Below are positions 24,801 through 33,761 of a DNA stretch of 64,000 nucleotides, one piece after another. Positions within the stretch are counted from its first letter, which is position 1, and every line of letters begins with the position of its first letter. A model generated the notes under the pieces. It ran no database searches. It was not told the DNA's origin and saw nothing but the letters and a program-made list of their open reading frames with translations. The DNA comes from Pseudoduganella plicata (lineage in GTDB: Bacteria; Pseudomonadota; Gammaproteobacteria; Burkholderiales; Burkholderiaceae_D): the NCBI RefSeq assembly GCF_004421005.1, contig NZ_CP038026.1, positions 4,402,001-4,466,000 of the forward strand, given 5' to 3'. The position numbers and the translations under genes are program-made.

Positions 24801-26105
24801 CTAGTCCGCGGTTTTCTTCATGCGGGCCGACGATGGCAGCGCCACCGCGCTGCGCGTCGGCACCAGCTTCGCCACGTCCGACTCATCGATCGCCAACGCC
24901 AGCTGCTGGCGCTGCAGCACGGCCAGCCGGCCCTGGTCCAGCAGCTGCAGGTCGCGCAGTTCGTACGGCCCCTTGCTGGCGGCCAGCAGCGCGGCGTCGA
25001 ACGGCAGGTCGATGCTGGCCTGGCCGGGTTCCAGCCACTGCGCGGCGTTGCCGACACCGAGCGGCTGCAGCGTGCCATTGATCGTGCCATACAATACGCC
25101 GCGCACCTCGTAGCGGCCCGCGCTGGCCGCCTCCACGCCCAGCCGGACCGTCAGCGCATTGCCCGTGCCGGCGAGATCGGCGGTGCGGGTCAGCTTCGCT
25201 GTCGGCAGCGCCACCGGCACGGCAAAGCGCGCCGAACGCAATGCCTGCCGGCCCTGCACCGTTGCCTTCACATTGGCCTGCACTTCCCACAAGCCGGGGG
25301 CGGCGGCATCCGTCGCGTCGGGCGTCACGGTGGCGGCCATGCGTCCCGCGCCGTCGGCCTTGAAGACCAGCCGATAGCTGCGTCCCGCGGGCGACATCAG
25401 CGTGGCATCGATGCGCGCCGGCGTTGCCGCGCCCTGGTCTGTCAGCTGCGCGAACACCGTCACCTTTTGTCCCTGCAGATATGCGGGCGCCCCGGCCTGC
25501 ATCGTCAGTGCCAGCGGGCTGTCCGGCTCGACCACGTTGACGAGATAGCGCTGCGCTGCCGACAGCCCCTGCGCGCGCATGCGCAGCGGGCCGCTGCCCA
25601 CTTCCGCGCTCAGGCGAAATGCCGACGTACCGGAAGCGAACGGGATGTCGGCCCTGGCCAGGCGGTCGGCCGATACCAGCATTTCCATGCCTTCGCCCGC
25701 GGCCAGCTCGCGTCCGGCCGCATCGACGATGATCAGTGCGGAAGGGTGGATCGCCTCGTTCTCGCGAATCGACGCCTCGCCCACGGGTTGCAGGCGCACG
25801 AGCGCGCGCGGCGCCGTGACCGGCAGGGCGACACCTTGCGCCAGTTCGGCGCCGGTGACGGTAAAGTATGCCTCGCGGCTGGTGGCGACAAACGGCTGCG
25901 GCGCTGCAACGGCGGCGCGCGAGCTCCAGCTGAACGAGACCGGTTCGCGCGCCACGGGTGCGGACTTCGCAGCGCCGGCGGATGCGAGCAAGGAGGGCGT
26001 CAGGTCGCCCGCACGCTGCGGCAGCAGTTCGGCATGCGCCGTCAATGCGGTGACGCACAGCGCGACGGCGCCCGGCGTGGCCAGTACGGTGAGTTTCAGG
26101 TTCAT
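24801..26105 (-). CDS. DUF4785 domain secreted protein
   Basis: This 434-residue protein has a signal peptide (cleavage after LTAHA) and then beta-rich domains. Residues 60-180 are an all-beta module; residues 190-310 read like an immunoglobulin-like domain (LALTMQAGAPAYLQGQKVTV); and residues 310-410 form another. This fits the DUF4785 family of secreted beta-sandwich proteins found in several gammaproteobacteria and betaproteobacteria, whose role is unknown. GAGGAGCCGCG precedes the ATG. It begins 9 bp after the stop of the secreted hydrolase gene on the same strand, so they form a two-gene unit. Confidence 0.75.
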   Translation of the reverse strand: MNLKLTVLATPGAVALCVTALTAHAELLPQRAGDLTPSLLASAGAAKSAPVAREPVSFSWSSRAAVAAPQPFVATSREAYFTVTGAELAQGVALPVTAPRALVRLQPVGEASIRENEAIHPSALIIVDAAGRELAAGEGMEMLVSADRLARADIPFASGTSAFRLSAEVGSGPLRMRAQGLSAAQRYLVNVVEPDSPLALTMQAGAPAYLQGQKVTVFAQLTDQGAATPARIDATLMSPAGRSYRLVFKADGAGRMAATVTPDATDAAAPGLWEVQANVKATVQGRQALRSARFAVPVALPTAKLTRTADLAGTGNALTVRLGVEAASAGRYEVRGVLYGTINGTLQPLGVGNAAQWLEPGQASIDLPFDAALLAASKGPYELRDLQLLDQGRLAVLQRQQLALAIDESDVAKLVPTRSAVALPSSARMKKTAD

Positions 26106-26114
26106 CGCGGCTCC

Positions 26115-26987
26115 TCAGATATCGTTACGCAGGATGACGTCCAGGCCGAAGCACTTGCGCCGGCTCTGGTTGTGCGACAGCGGCTCGCCGCCGCTGGTGC
26201 GGTCCTTGTCGTAGAACCAGCGGGTGCCCGCGCCGGACTGGCTGGTGCACTCGAGGAAGCCGTCCGAACAGCTGTTCAGCCAACCCTGCGTTACTTCCAG
26301 CCCCACGTTTTCCGGGTAGCCGCCGCACCAGCTGTCGCCGTCGAAGGGCGAGCTGTCGACGTCCGTGCCGACCACGCTGTGGAAGGGCTTTGGCAGGGCC
26401 GGGCGGCCAGCGGTGCCGTACAACATGGTGGCGTTGTAGTTGGCCATCCAGCTGACCTGCTGCTGGCGCACGGCATCCGACTTGAAGCCCAGCAGCCAGC
26501 CCACGGCCGATTCGAACGCGTTGCCATTGATGGCGGCGTCCGCCAGCGGCGTGCCCAGCGACGATGGCGCCAGCGCGTTGACCCAGCGGATGGCGCGGAT
26601 GATGGCGGGAAAGCGGCTGTCCCGGGTCGGGTTCGACATGATCCAGCGGATGATGTTGCCGCCGTTCGAGTGGGTCTCCACGACGAGGTCCGTGATGTCC
26701 TGGGCGACAATAAAGCCGTGCAGCTGGCCGGCCAGGCAGCCGGCGGCGGCGTCCGCCCACATATACTGGTCGAAATCGCAGTTGACGACCACGTAGCGCG
26801 ACGGGTCCGGCAGGCCCTGGCGGACGGAGTCGATCATCTCGCGCGACCAGTAATCGGTGGCGGCATCGGTCTGGTGGCCGGTGCCGTGCACGAAGGCGAC
26901 GCCGGTATTGCCCGCCTGCGCGGGCAGTGCCGCGGCCAGGGCAAGGGCCAGGATGCAGCCGGACATCTTCCACTTGCTTGAATTCAT
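26115..26987 (-). CDS. secreted alpha/beta-hydrolase (lipase-like)
   Basis: A 290-residue protein with a signal peptide (cleavage after LPAQA). Its early GVAFVHGTG is an oxyanion-hole strand-loop, and THSNGGN is a nucleophile elbow variant (the lipase pattern GxSxG appears here as T-H-S-N-G). Later an Asp-rich stretch (VVGTDVDSSPFDGD) and HNQS may supply the acid and histidine. Six cysteines suggest disulfides, as expected for a secreted enzyme. The substrate may be an ester or lipid, but this is inference. It is upstream of the DUF4785 gene with only 9 bp between. Confidence 0.75.
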   Translation of the reverse strand: MNSSKWKMSGCILALALAAALPAQAGNTGVAFVHGTGHQTDAATDYWSREMIDSVRQGLPDPSRYVVVNCDFDQYMWADAAAGCLAGQLHGFIVAQDITDLVVETHSNGGNIIRWIMSNPTRDSRFPAIIRAIRWVNALAPSSLGTPLADAAINGNAFESAVGWLLGFKSDAVRQQQVSWMANYNATMLYGTAGRPALPKPFHSVVGTDVDSSPFDGDSWCGGYPENVGLEVTQGWLNSCSDGFLECTSQSGAGTRWFYDKDRTSGGEPLSHNQSRRKCFGLDVILRNDI

Positions 26988-27051
26988 CTCTCTGTCTCCA
27001 ATGAGGGTGAAACAATGTGTGAAGGAACAGCGTGGTGCGGGGAAGGGTGAT

Positions 27052-27073
27052 GCAGGCGGTTGAGGCCGCCTGC
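27052..27073. repeat. 8-bp hairpin in the gap upstream of the hydrolase gene
   Basis: GCAGGCGG (27052-27059) pairs with CCGCCTGC (27066-27073) across six bases. It lies in the 222-bp gap 3' of the GGDEF-EAL gene and 5' of the hydrolase gene, so it could end the former's transcript. No T run. Confidence 0.4.
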
Positions 27074-27209
27074 GGGGAGACTACGGCGCACGACAGGCGC
27101 CGTATTGCTGGTTCATGACAGCGTATTGATGAAACCCGCCAGTTCGAGCCGGTTTTGTGCTGGCTCAATCGAACGCGGATCAGGCAAAAAACGGATCGAC
27201 AGGGCGCGA

Positions 27210-29510
27210 TCAGCCGGCGGCGGTATTGGTGTCAGCGCTCAGCAGCGTGATCACATCGCCCAGCGGCATGGGACGGGCAAACAGATAGCCCTGCATGCCG
27301 GGGCTGCCATGTTCGGCAAGGAAGGTCGCCTGTTCCTGCGTTTCCACGCCTTCGGCCACGACGCGCAGTCCCAGGTGGCCCGCCATCGCCATGATGGACT
27401 GGACGATGGCGGTGCCGTTGGCGTCGCCCGGCATGTCGTGAATGAAGCTGCGGTCGATCTTCAGTTCATACAGCGGCATGCGTTTCAGGTAGGCCAGGTT
27501 GGAGTAGCCGGTGCCGAAATCGTCGATCGAGAAGCGGATGCCCAGCCGCGCCAGTTCGTGCATGCGCTCGATCGTGTCGTCCAGGTTCTCGATCAGCAGA
27601 CCTTCCGTCACCTCGAAGATCAACTGGGTCGCCGGCGCACCCGTCTCCTGCAGGATGGCGCGCACGTCGGCCACGAAATCGGGCTGGCGGAACTGCGACG
27701 GACTGACGTTGACCGACAGCGGCATCGCCTGTCCTTCGGCCTCCAGGCGCAACCAGGACAGGCATGCCTGACGCAGCGCCCAGCGGCCCAGCGGCACGAT
27801 CTGGCCGGTCGCTTCGGCCACGGGAATGAAGACGTCCGGCGGAATGCTCGTGCCGTCCGTACGGCGCCAGCGCATCAGCAGTTCGGCTCCGACGGGCGTG
27901 CTGTCGCGGCTGACCTGGAGCTGCAGGTGCATCTGCAGTTCGCCGTTTTCCAGCGCCATCGACAGGTCGCGCTCCATCGTCAGGCGGCGCTCGACTTCGG
28001 CGCGCATCGTCGATTCGAACAGCGCCACGCCGTTGCGGCCGTCGGCCTTGGCGCGGTACATGGCGATGTCCGCCTCGCGCAGCAGGTCGTGCACTGTCTG
28101 GTTGGCCCGGGGCAGCACGGCCACGCCGACGCTGGCCGACGACGTATAGGACTGGCCGTCGATGTCGAACGTCTTGCCGATGGCGTCGCGGATGCGTTCG
28201 GCCATGGCCAGCGCGGCGCGCGTGGCCGCATCGACGTCGCGGCCCAGGTCCTGGAGCAGCACGACGAATTCGTCGCCGCCAAGGCGCGCCACGGTGTCGT
28301 CCGAGCGGACTAGTTGCGTCAGGCGCTGCGCGGCCTTGCGCAGCATCGAGTCGCCGGTGGCATGGCCGCGCGCGTCGTTGATGAACTTGAAGTGATCGAG
28401 ATCGATGAAGATCACGGCACCATAGCGCTGCTCGCGCTGGGCGGCGGCCAGCATGCGTTCGAGCCGGTCCATCAGCAGGCGCCGGTTCGGCAGGCCTGTC
28501 AGGACATCGTAGAACGCCAGGTTATGGATCGCATCGGCGGCGCGCTTGCGTTCCGTGATGTCGCGACCGACGACGACCCAGTGCGTATTGACGCCGCCTT
28601 CGTCGGCGAACGGCACCATTTCCATCTCCACTAGGTACGGTTCGCCGGACTTCGTGTAGTTCATCAGTTCGGCCGTCACGGCTTCCGTGCGGTGCATCGC
28701 CGCCACCACGCGCTCGACTTCAAGGGCATCGGTGAGAGGGCCGTGCAGCATGCGCATGCTCTGGCCCATCAGCTCTTCGCGCCGGTAGCCGGTGCGGCGC
28801 AGGAAGGCATCGTTGACGAAGGTGATCGGCTGTTCGGCGGCGGTGCCGGGAACGGCCTCGGCGATCATGACCATTTCGTTCAGGCGCGCGACTGCTGCGG
28901 ACGTCAGGCGCAGTTCGGCGTTGACGGCTGCCAGCTTGTCGCGGTTCTCCTGCAGCGACTGCGTCTGGCCGCGCAGGTCGCCCAGCGAGCGGGCCAGACG
29001 TTGCAGCAGCGTGCTGGACGTGATCGTCAGCAGCAGGCCGACGCAGACGAAATTGAGCGTAATGACCAGCGACGGCACCAGCGCATACTCGGGCCGGCCT
29101 GTTACGTACAGCCGCGCGTAGCCGGTCAGGCTCAGCACCAGCATCGTCACGGAAGCCAGTGCCAGCGCACCGAGCGCAGGCCGCAGGCCAAGCAGCACCG
29201 CACCGAGCACGGGCGGCGCCAGCAGATAGCCCTGGCTGATGGGACCGACCGTCAGCATCATGCTGACGCCGACGAAGTACAGCATCGCCAGCAGGTTCAG
29301 CACGCGCACGTTGTAGGAGAGGCATTTCGCCCGCCAGAGGGCCAGCAGCCAGGTCAGCGCGACGATGTCGATCGCAATGATGGACCACAGGCCGTCATGC
29401 AGCGCCAGCGCCATGCTGGGTACGGCCGCGACGATTCCCAGGGCGGTCACGATGGACAGCAACTGAGAGAAGATCTGGGTGCGCCAATGCGCCATATCGT
29501 CGAATGCCAC
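27210..29510 (-). CDS. membrane PAS-GGDEF-EAL protein (c-di-GMP metabolism)
   Basis: This 766-residue protein can make and/or break cyclic di-GMP. Six hydrophobic segments occupy about 10-190, followed by a coiled helix, a PAS domain (about 200-330), a GGDEF domain with intact G411-G412-D413-E414-F415 and an upstream inhibitory RxxD site (R402-D405), and an EAL domain. The EAL signature is ELL (E543), keeping the metal-binding Glu, and the later motifs DDFGTGYSNLAYL, KIDRSF and EGVET are intact, so both activities look possible. I use the GTG at 29510; an ATG five codons in lacks a ribosome site. Control over flagella or biofilm is expected from the family but not shown here. Confidence 0.93.
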   Translation of the reverse strand: MAFDDMAHWRTQIFSQLLSIVTALGIVAAVPSMALALHDGLWSIIAIDIVALTWLLALWRAKCLSYNVRVLNLLAMLYFVGVSMMLTVGPISQGYLLAPPVLGAVLLGLRPALGALALASVTMLVLSLTGYARLYVTGRPEYALVPSLVITLNFVCVGLLLTITSSTLLQRLARSLGDLRGQTQSLQENRDKLAAVNAELRLTSAAVARLNEMVMIAEAVPGTAAEQPITFVNDAFLRRTGYRREELMGQSMRMLHGPLTDALEVERVVAAMHRTEAVTAELMNYTKSGEPYLVEMEMVPFADEGGVNTHWVVVGRDITERKRAADAIHNLAFYDVLTGLPNRRLLMDRLERMLAAAQREQRYGAVIFIDLDHFKFINDARGHATGDSMLRKAAQRLTQLVRSDDTVARLGGDEFVVLLQDLGRDVDAATRAALAMAERIRDAIGKTFDIDGQSYTSSASVGVAVLPRANQTVHDLLREADIAMYRAKADGRNGVALFESTMRAEVERRLTMERDLSMALENGELQMHLQLQVSRDSTPVGAELLMRWRRTDGTSIPPDVFIPVAEATGQIVPLGRWALRQACLSWLRLEAEGQAMPLSVNVSPSQFRQPDFVADVRAILQETGAPATQLIFEVTEGLLIENLDDTIERMHELARLGIRFSIDDFGTGYSNLAYLKRMPLYELKIDRSFIHDMPGDANGTAIVQSIMAMAGHLGLRVVAEGVETQEQATFLAEHGSPGMQGYLFARPMPLGDVITLLSADTNTAAG

Positions 29511-29724
29511 GATGCTGCCTTCAGGCCGGGGAGGGGAGTGCAGAAATGCAAGAGATATTACGAAGTGGAAATATGGTACGTCGTTTTGCCCAATAAGTCA
29601 TCAATTTCCACACCCCTGTTGCTGGGCGCCGACGGCTGCCGTGGCCAGTAGTGCGGGAATGTTGCCTTTGGAAACACATCACGGGCATTTATTGGCGCCG
29701 CCGCCACGTACACGGAGTCAGTCC

Positions 29725-29768
29725 GGCAATATTGCCAAAAAACGGGGACAGTTCCGATTTCTGGCAAC
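29725..29768. repeat. REP-like hairpin with GGGGACAG core
   Basis: TTGCCA (29732-29737) pairs with TGGCAA (29762-29767), enclosing ACGGGGACAGTTCCGATTTC. A CAATATTG palindrome overlaps its left edge. The core resembles the 24-bp repeat at 31782-31915. It lies in the 357-bp gap 29511-29867, which otherwise holds only the DUF805 promoter region and no gene I can support. Confidence 0.55.
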
Positions 29769-29867
29769 TATCTGTACTACCGTCTTGCCGCGTCCCGGGC
29801 GTACGGCTGACGAACGGACTTTCCGGTACGATGGGGCTCAACTTTCAACCATTGTGCCGGAGGTAAC

Positions 29868-30398
29868 TTGATCGATTCCCAGCCAGCTGAGACGCCCGTT
29901 GTCGGCGCCGCTTTCAGTCAGCCAAGGCCATTCGCCGCGTCCGGGCGCATCGGCCGGGTGCGCTATCTGGCGTACGGCTTTGTAGGCATGTTCCTGGTGA
30001 TGCTGGCGGCAGCCATGCTCGGCGGCGTGGTGGGTACGACAGGCGCGTCCGAACAGGTCAGCGGTGCGATGGTGCAGATCGTCGTGGGCTCGCTGGTCCT
30101 GGCACTGACCTTGATCCTGGCCCGGCGCCGCCTGAACGACATGGGCAGGACCGGCTGGTGGGGCTTGCTGCTGCTGGTACCGCTGCTCAATTTCATTGCC
30201 ACGGCCTGGCTCGTATTCGGCAAGGGTGATGACGGCGCCAATGCCTATGGCCCGCCGCCTGCGCCGAACAGCCGAGGCGCGATTGTGTTGGCCTGCATCG
30301 GTCCCGTGCTGTTTGTGGGCGTGATGCTGTATTCGGGCGTCGATGCATACCGCACCTACGTCGACAGGGCGACGCCGTCGCGCAGCCAGACGTTCTGA
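29868..30398 (+). CDS. DUF805 inner-membrane protein
   Basis: A 176-residue protein with four transmembrane segments. GGAGGT at 29859-29864 fixes an unusual TTG start at 29868. The family hallmark is visible in the second half of the helical bundle: ILARRRLNDMGRTGWWGLLLLVPLLNFI, followed by VFGKGDDGANAYGPPP. The N-terminal part starts with a Pro/Ala-rich cytoplasmic stretch and GRIGRVRYLAYGF. DUF805 proteins occur widely and some sit near stress or phage functions, but none has a defined job. It is flanked by the two c-di-GMP enzymes, with the second on the opposite strand ending 8 bp away. Confidence 0.87.
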   Translation: MIDSQPAETPVVGAAFSQPRPFAASGRIGRVRYLAYGFVGMFLVMLAAAMLGGVVGTTGASEQVSGAMVQIVVGSLVLALTLILARRRLNDMGRTGWWGLLLLVPLLNFIATAWLVFGKGDDGANAYGPPPAPNSRGAIVLACIGPVLFVGVMLYSGVDAYRTYVDRATPSRSQTF

Positions 30399-30405
30399 GG
30401 CGCGC

Positions 30406-31587
30406 TCAAGCCGCGGCGCTGTCCCGCCCCAGCGTTTCCGCGCGCGTGACGCGGTTGCGGCCCATCTGCTTGCTGCGGTACAGGGCAAGGTCGGCGCGGC
30501 GCAGCGCGTCTTCCCAGCTGGCGTCGTCCGCTCTACAGCATGCCAGGCCGATGCTGACCGTCATCGGAATGGTCTTGCCGTCCACGTGCAGCGGCGTGCG
30601 TGCGATCAGGTCGCGCACCCGCTCGGCAATGCACAGCGACGCGTCGTCGTTGCTGCCGGCGATCAGCACGGCGAATTCCTCGCCGCCCAGGCGGAACAGC
30701 GCGTCGTAGCCGCGCAGCGCCTGCGCGGCCAGCACCGTCACGTGCCGGATCGCCAGGTCGCCCGTGCTGTGGCCGTGGCGGTCGTTGATCGATTTGAAAT
30801 GATCGATGTCGAAGGTGATGAACGCCATCGGCTGCTGCGTGCGTAGCGCGCGGCTGAATTCCCGGTCGGCGATGTCATGCAGCGCGCGCCGGTTCAGCCA
30901 TCCCGTCAGGCTGTCCGTCAGCGATGCCTTGCGCAGCGCCAGCTCCTGCTCGCGGATGACGATCAGCGCGCAGCACATGCCTGCCACCATCAGGAACACG
31001 AACACCGACAGCGAGCCAAGGGTCTGCAGTGCCTGACTGCCCAGGAAGGTGAGATTGGTCGTGCGGTGGAAGGCGATGTAGCAGGCCCGCACGATCATCT
31101 GCGTCATGAACAGCAGCTCCAGCACCATCAGCGGCATATAGGCCGCGCGGGCGCTGTCGCGCGGCAGGCGCCACAGCGGCCACACGGCGCAGGCGTTGAT
31201 GGAAACGATGATGGGCGTGAACAGCAACAGCCGGTTGGCGACGGATTGCGCGGCAAACGCGCTCTGGTGCAGCAGCAGGACGCTCACCACGAGCACGACC
31301 AGCAGCCAGTAGCGTGGCGGCAGGCCAAGGTGCCGTCGCAGGCCGGCGACGATGCCGAAGTGCCCGGCAATGTACAGCGCATTGCCGATGGCGGCAATGC
31401 GCACATCGTGCACGCCGGCCAGGGCCGCGCTGAAGGCGACGAGATTGGACGCCACGAAGAACGCACCGGCCATCGACCAGTCCAGCAGTCCCGCCGCCCG
31501 CGAGCTGGCGCGGTACAGCATCAGCATCGCCGCCGCCATGATCGTCGCCGCCAGGCCCGAAGCGACGATCAGCGTAAAGGCGTCCAT
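30406..31587 (-). CDS. membrane diguanylate cyclase (GGDEF)
   Basis: This 393-residue protein has six or seven transmembrane helices in residues 5-215 (an integral sensor module) and one cytoplasmic GGDEF domain. The active site is G301-G302-E303-E304-F305, and the product-inhibition site RGYD (R292-D295) sits exactly five residues ahead, so it should make cyclic di-GMP and be feedback-controlled. No EAL domain follows. The signal sensed by the membrane part is unknown. It is transcribed away from the 24-bp repeat array at 31782-31915, which occupies its upstream region together with about 190 bp of unannotated sequence. Confidence 0.93.
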   Translation of the reverse strand: MDAFTLIVASGLAATIMAAAMLMLYRASSRAAGLLDWSMAGAFFVASNLVAFSAALAGVHDVRIAAIGNALYIAGHFGIVAGLRRHLGLPPRYWLLVVLVVSVLLLHQSAFAAQSVANRLLLFTPIIVSINACAVWPLWRLPRDSARAAYMPLMVLELLFMTQMIVRACYIAFHRTTNLTFLGSQALQTLGSLSVFVFLMVAGMCCALIVIREQELALRKASLTDSLTGWLNRRALHDIADREFSRALRTQQPMAFITFDIDHFKSINDRHGHSTGDLAIRHVTVLAAQALRGYDALFRLGGEEFAVLIAGSNDDASLCIAERVRDLIARTPLHVDGKTIPMTVSIGLACCRADDASWEDALRRADLALYRSKQMGRNRVTRAETLGRDSAAA

Positions 31588-31781
31588 GGGTTTCCTGTGA
31601 TAAGACTGCGCTAGAAAGCCTTCGAGTATACGACGGGTAAATCAGTACAATCCTCTCACATTGTCACTTTTGGTAACGAAGCGGGCGCAAAACCGCGAAA
31701 TGTGAAGTGCTAACGCGACAAGTGTTGCAATGAGGAATTAAACATGCACGCAACGAGCATGATCACGCGTCATGCAAAGAA

Positions 31782-31915
31782 AAAACCGGTGACAGGCTCC
31801 GATTTTCACAGCGTGAAAATCGGAGCCTGTCACCGGTTTTAAATCGGAGCCTGTCACCGGTTTTAAATCGGAGCCTGTCACCGGTTTTAGTAAATCGGAG
31901 CCTGTCACCGGTTTT
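31782..31915. repeat. five copies of a 24-25 bp repeat, one inverted
   Basis: The unit AAATCGGAGCCTGTCACCGG plus TTTT appears at 31816-31840, 31841-31864, 31865-31888 and 31891-31915 in direct orientation, and once inverted at 31782-31806. The inverted copy and the next form a perfect 25-bp hairpin with a 9-base loop. It lies in the 353-bp gap between the GGDEF gene start (31587) and the M28 gene stop (31941) and could end M28 transcription. On the minus strand each unit reads as the octapeptide KTGDRLRF, but I do not take this as a gene. Confidence 0.85.
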
Positions 31916-31940
31916 GGGGGCGGTGGGCGCCGCTTCCGGG

Positions 31941-33596
31941 TTACTTGCGCGCGGCAGCCGACTGGTCACGCACGGCGCGGAACTCGGCATCCTGCGACCA
32001 GTTCGGCCAGGCCCCGCCGTCGGCCAGGTCGCGGCCCAGGCTGTACAGCATGCCCAGATCGCGCGCCATGCCCGTGAACGGCCATTGGGCGCTCCACTCG
32101 TCGGAAGGCTGGTGGTAATTGTTCGTTACGTATGCCTCTTCGGCCTTCGCGCCTGCGCCGGTGCCGCCGTCGACCAGGTCCTCGCCGGAGCCGAACGAAA
32201 TCGCCGGTACGCCGCGCTTGGCGAACGGGAAGTGGTCGGAGCGGAAGAAGTGTCCCGCTTCCGGCTTCGGATCGGGCGAGTACGTCATGTTATAGCCCTT
32301 GGCCTTGGCGATCAGCTGATCGAGCAGGTCCAGTTTCGCGCTGCCGGAAATCGTGAAATTGCGCGCGGGACCGTAAGGGCTGAGGGCATCCATATTGATC
32401 ACGCCGACCGTCTTCTCCAGCGGATACAGCGGGTTCGCGGCATAGTATTCGGAGCCCAGCAGGCCTTTTTCTTCCGCCGTCACGGCCAGGAAGGCCACAC
32501 TGCGCTTCGGTGCCGGCGCCTTCCCGTACGCGCGCGCAAGTTCCAGCAGGGCGGCAATGCCGGTGCCGTTGTCCACGGCGCCGTTATAGATCTTGTCGCC
32601 CTTGGCATCGGGCAGGCCGACGCCAAGGTGATCCCAATGGCCGCTGTAGATAACGGTTTCGTCCGGACGCGCGCTGCCTTCGATGCGCGCGGCCACGTTC
32701 TTCGACTTGATCACCTGCGCATCGACGGCGTAATGGGCCGACAGCGTTATGCCCTTCAGCGGCACAGGCTTGAAATCGCGGCTCTGCGCCTGCTTCTTGA
32801 GGGCGTCGAAATCGAGGCCGGCCCGTTTGAACAGGTCGACGGTGGTGTCGCGCTGGATCCACGCCTCCATCGGTGCATGCGCCTCGCGCGGCGCCTTGCG
32901 CACGATGTCGTACATGACGTTCGTGTTGGAGTTCTTCACCGTGGCCCAGCCATAGGAAGCGGGCGCCGTTTCGTGCACGATCAGCGTGCCCAGCGCGCCG
33001 CGGCGCGCCATCTCTTCATATTTATAGGTCCAGCGGCCGTAGTAGGTCATGGCCTTGCCGCCGAATTCGCCGTTGCCCGTTTCGAAGTCGGCATCGTTGA
33101 TCAGGACCACGGCCAGCTTGCCTTTCAGGTCGACGTCCTTGAAGTCGTCCCACTTGCGTTCCGGCGCCGTGGTGCCGTAGCCAACGAACACCAGCGGGGC
33201 GTTCTTGAAGTCGACGACTTTCTCGCCGTTCATCGCCGCGCGCACGGCGATCTGTTCGCCCTGCGTGAAGCGTTGCTTCTTTTTACCGTCGGACAGCGTC
33301 AGCGTCACCGGGCCCTTGATCTCGAAGCGGCCCAGTGGCACGTCCTGCGTCCAGCTGCGCTTGCCGTTGACCAGGTCGCCACCCGGCTGCAGGCCGGCAG
33401 CCTTGAACTGTTCGACCAGGTAGTCGACGGTCTTCGTTTCGCCGGCGGTGTTCGGCCCGCGGCCCTCGAACGCATCGGACGACAGGACCTTGACATGCTG
33501 CGACAGGCGCTGCGGCTCGAACTGCGGGGCGGAGCTGGTTTGGGCCTGCGCCGCAAACGCGGCGGCCAGCAGGGTGACGAGCAAGACTTTCTTCAC
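31941..33596 (-). CDS. secreted M28 family metallopeptidase
   Basis: A 551-residue protein with a clear signal peptide ending AAQA. TCTCCTT in the plus strand gives an AAGGAGA site that fixes a GTG start at 33596; an ATG 14 codons upstream has no such site. A PA (protease-associated) domain-like insert (about 130-240) is followed by the di-zinc peptidase domain: H in SGHWDHLG, D in GAVDNGTG, E-E in TAEEKGLLGS, D in INMDALS, and H in FRSDHFPF. All five metal positions are present. It likely releases N-terminal residues from peptides in the periplasm or medium. A perfect hairpin from the 24-bp repeats lies downstream. Confidence 0.92.
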   Translation of the reverse strand: MKKVLLVTLLAAAFAAQAQTSSAPQFEPQRLSQHVKVLSSDAFEGRGPNTAGETKTVDYLVEQFKAAGLQPGGDLVNGKRSWTQDVPLGRFEIKGPVTLTLSDGKKKQRFTQGEQIAVRAAMNGEKVVDFKNAPLVFVGYGTTAPERKWDDFKDVDLKGKLAVVLINDADFETGNGEFGGKAMTYYGRWTYKYEEMARRGALGTLIVHETAPASYGWATVKNSNTNVMYDIVRKAPREAHAPMEAWIQRDTTVDLFKRAGLDFDALKKQAQSRDFKPVPLKGITLSAHYAVDAQVIKSKNVAARIEGSARPDETVIYSGHWDHLGVGLPDAKGDKIYNGAVDNGTGIAALLELARAYGKAPAPKRSVAFLAVTAEEKGLLGSEYYAANPLYPLEKTVGVINMDALSPYGPARNFTISGSAKLDLLDQLIAKAKGYNMTYSPDPKPEAGHFFRSDHFPFAKRGVPAISFGSGEDLVDGGTGAGAKAEEAYVTNNYHQPSDEWSAQWPFTGMARDLGMLYSLGRDLADGGAWPNWSQDAEFRAVRDQSAAARK

Positions 33597-33761
33597 TGAC
33601 GATCTCCTTGGTGCAAAAATGTGAACTCGGGAATGCAACGTTGCAAAGTATCTTCTTTCTGCGCGCCGAGGTCAAAGATTCCCGCAGCCGCGCCCGGGCA
33701 TTTGCTATGCTGGCGGCTTTGGCCGGCGCCTTGCCGGCCCGACGTCATTACGGAGCGGCAG

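Noticed and set aside
31782..31915. Possible CRISPR array
   Set aside because: Units are directly adjacent with no unique spacers, one copy is inverted, and no cas gene is present.
31763..31990. A 75-codon minus-strand frame containing KTGDRLRF four times
   Set aside because: The open frame arises because the repeat unit is 24 bp (eight codons) and lacks stops; it has no ribosome site, no family, and overlaps the M28 gene's end. Treated as a repeat, not a gene.
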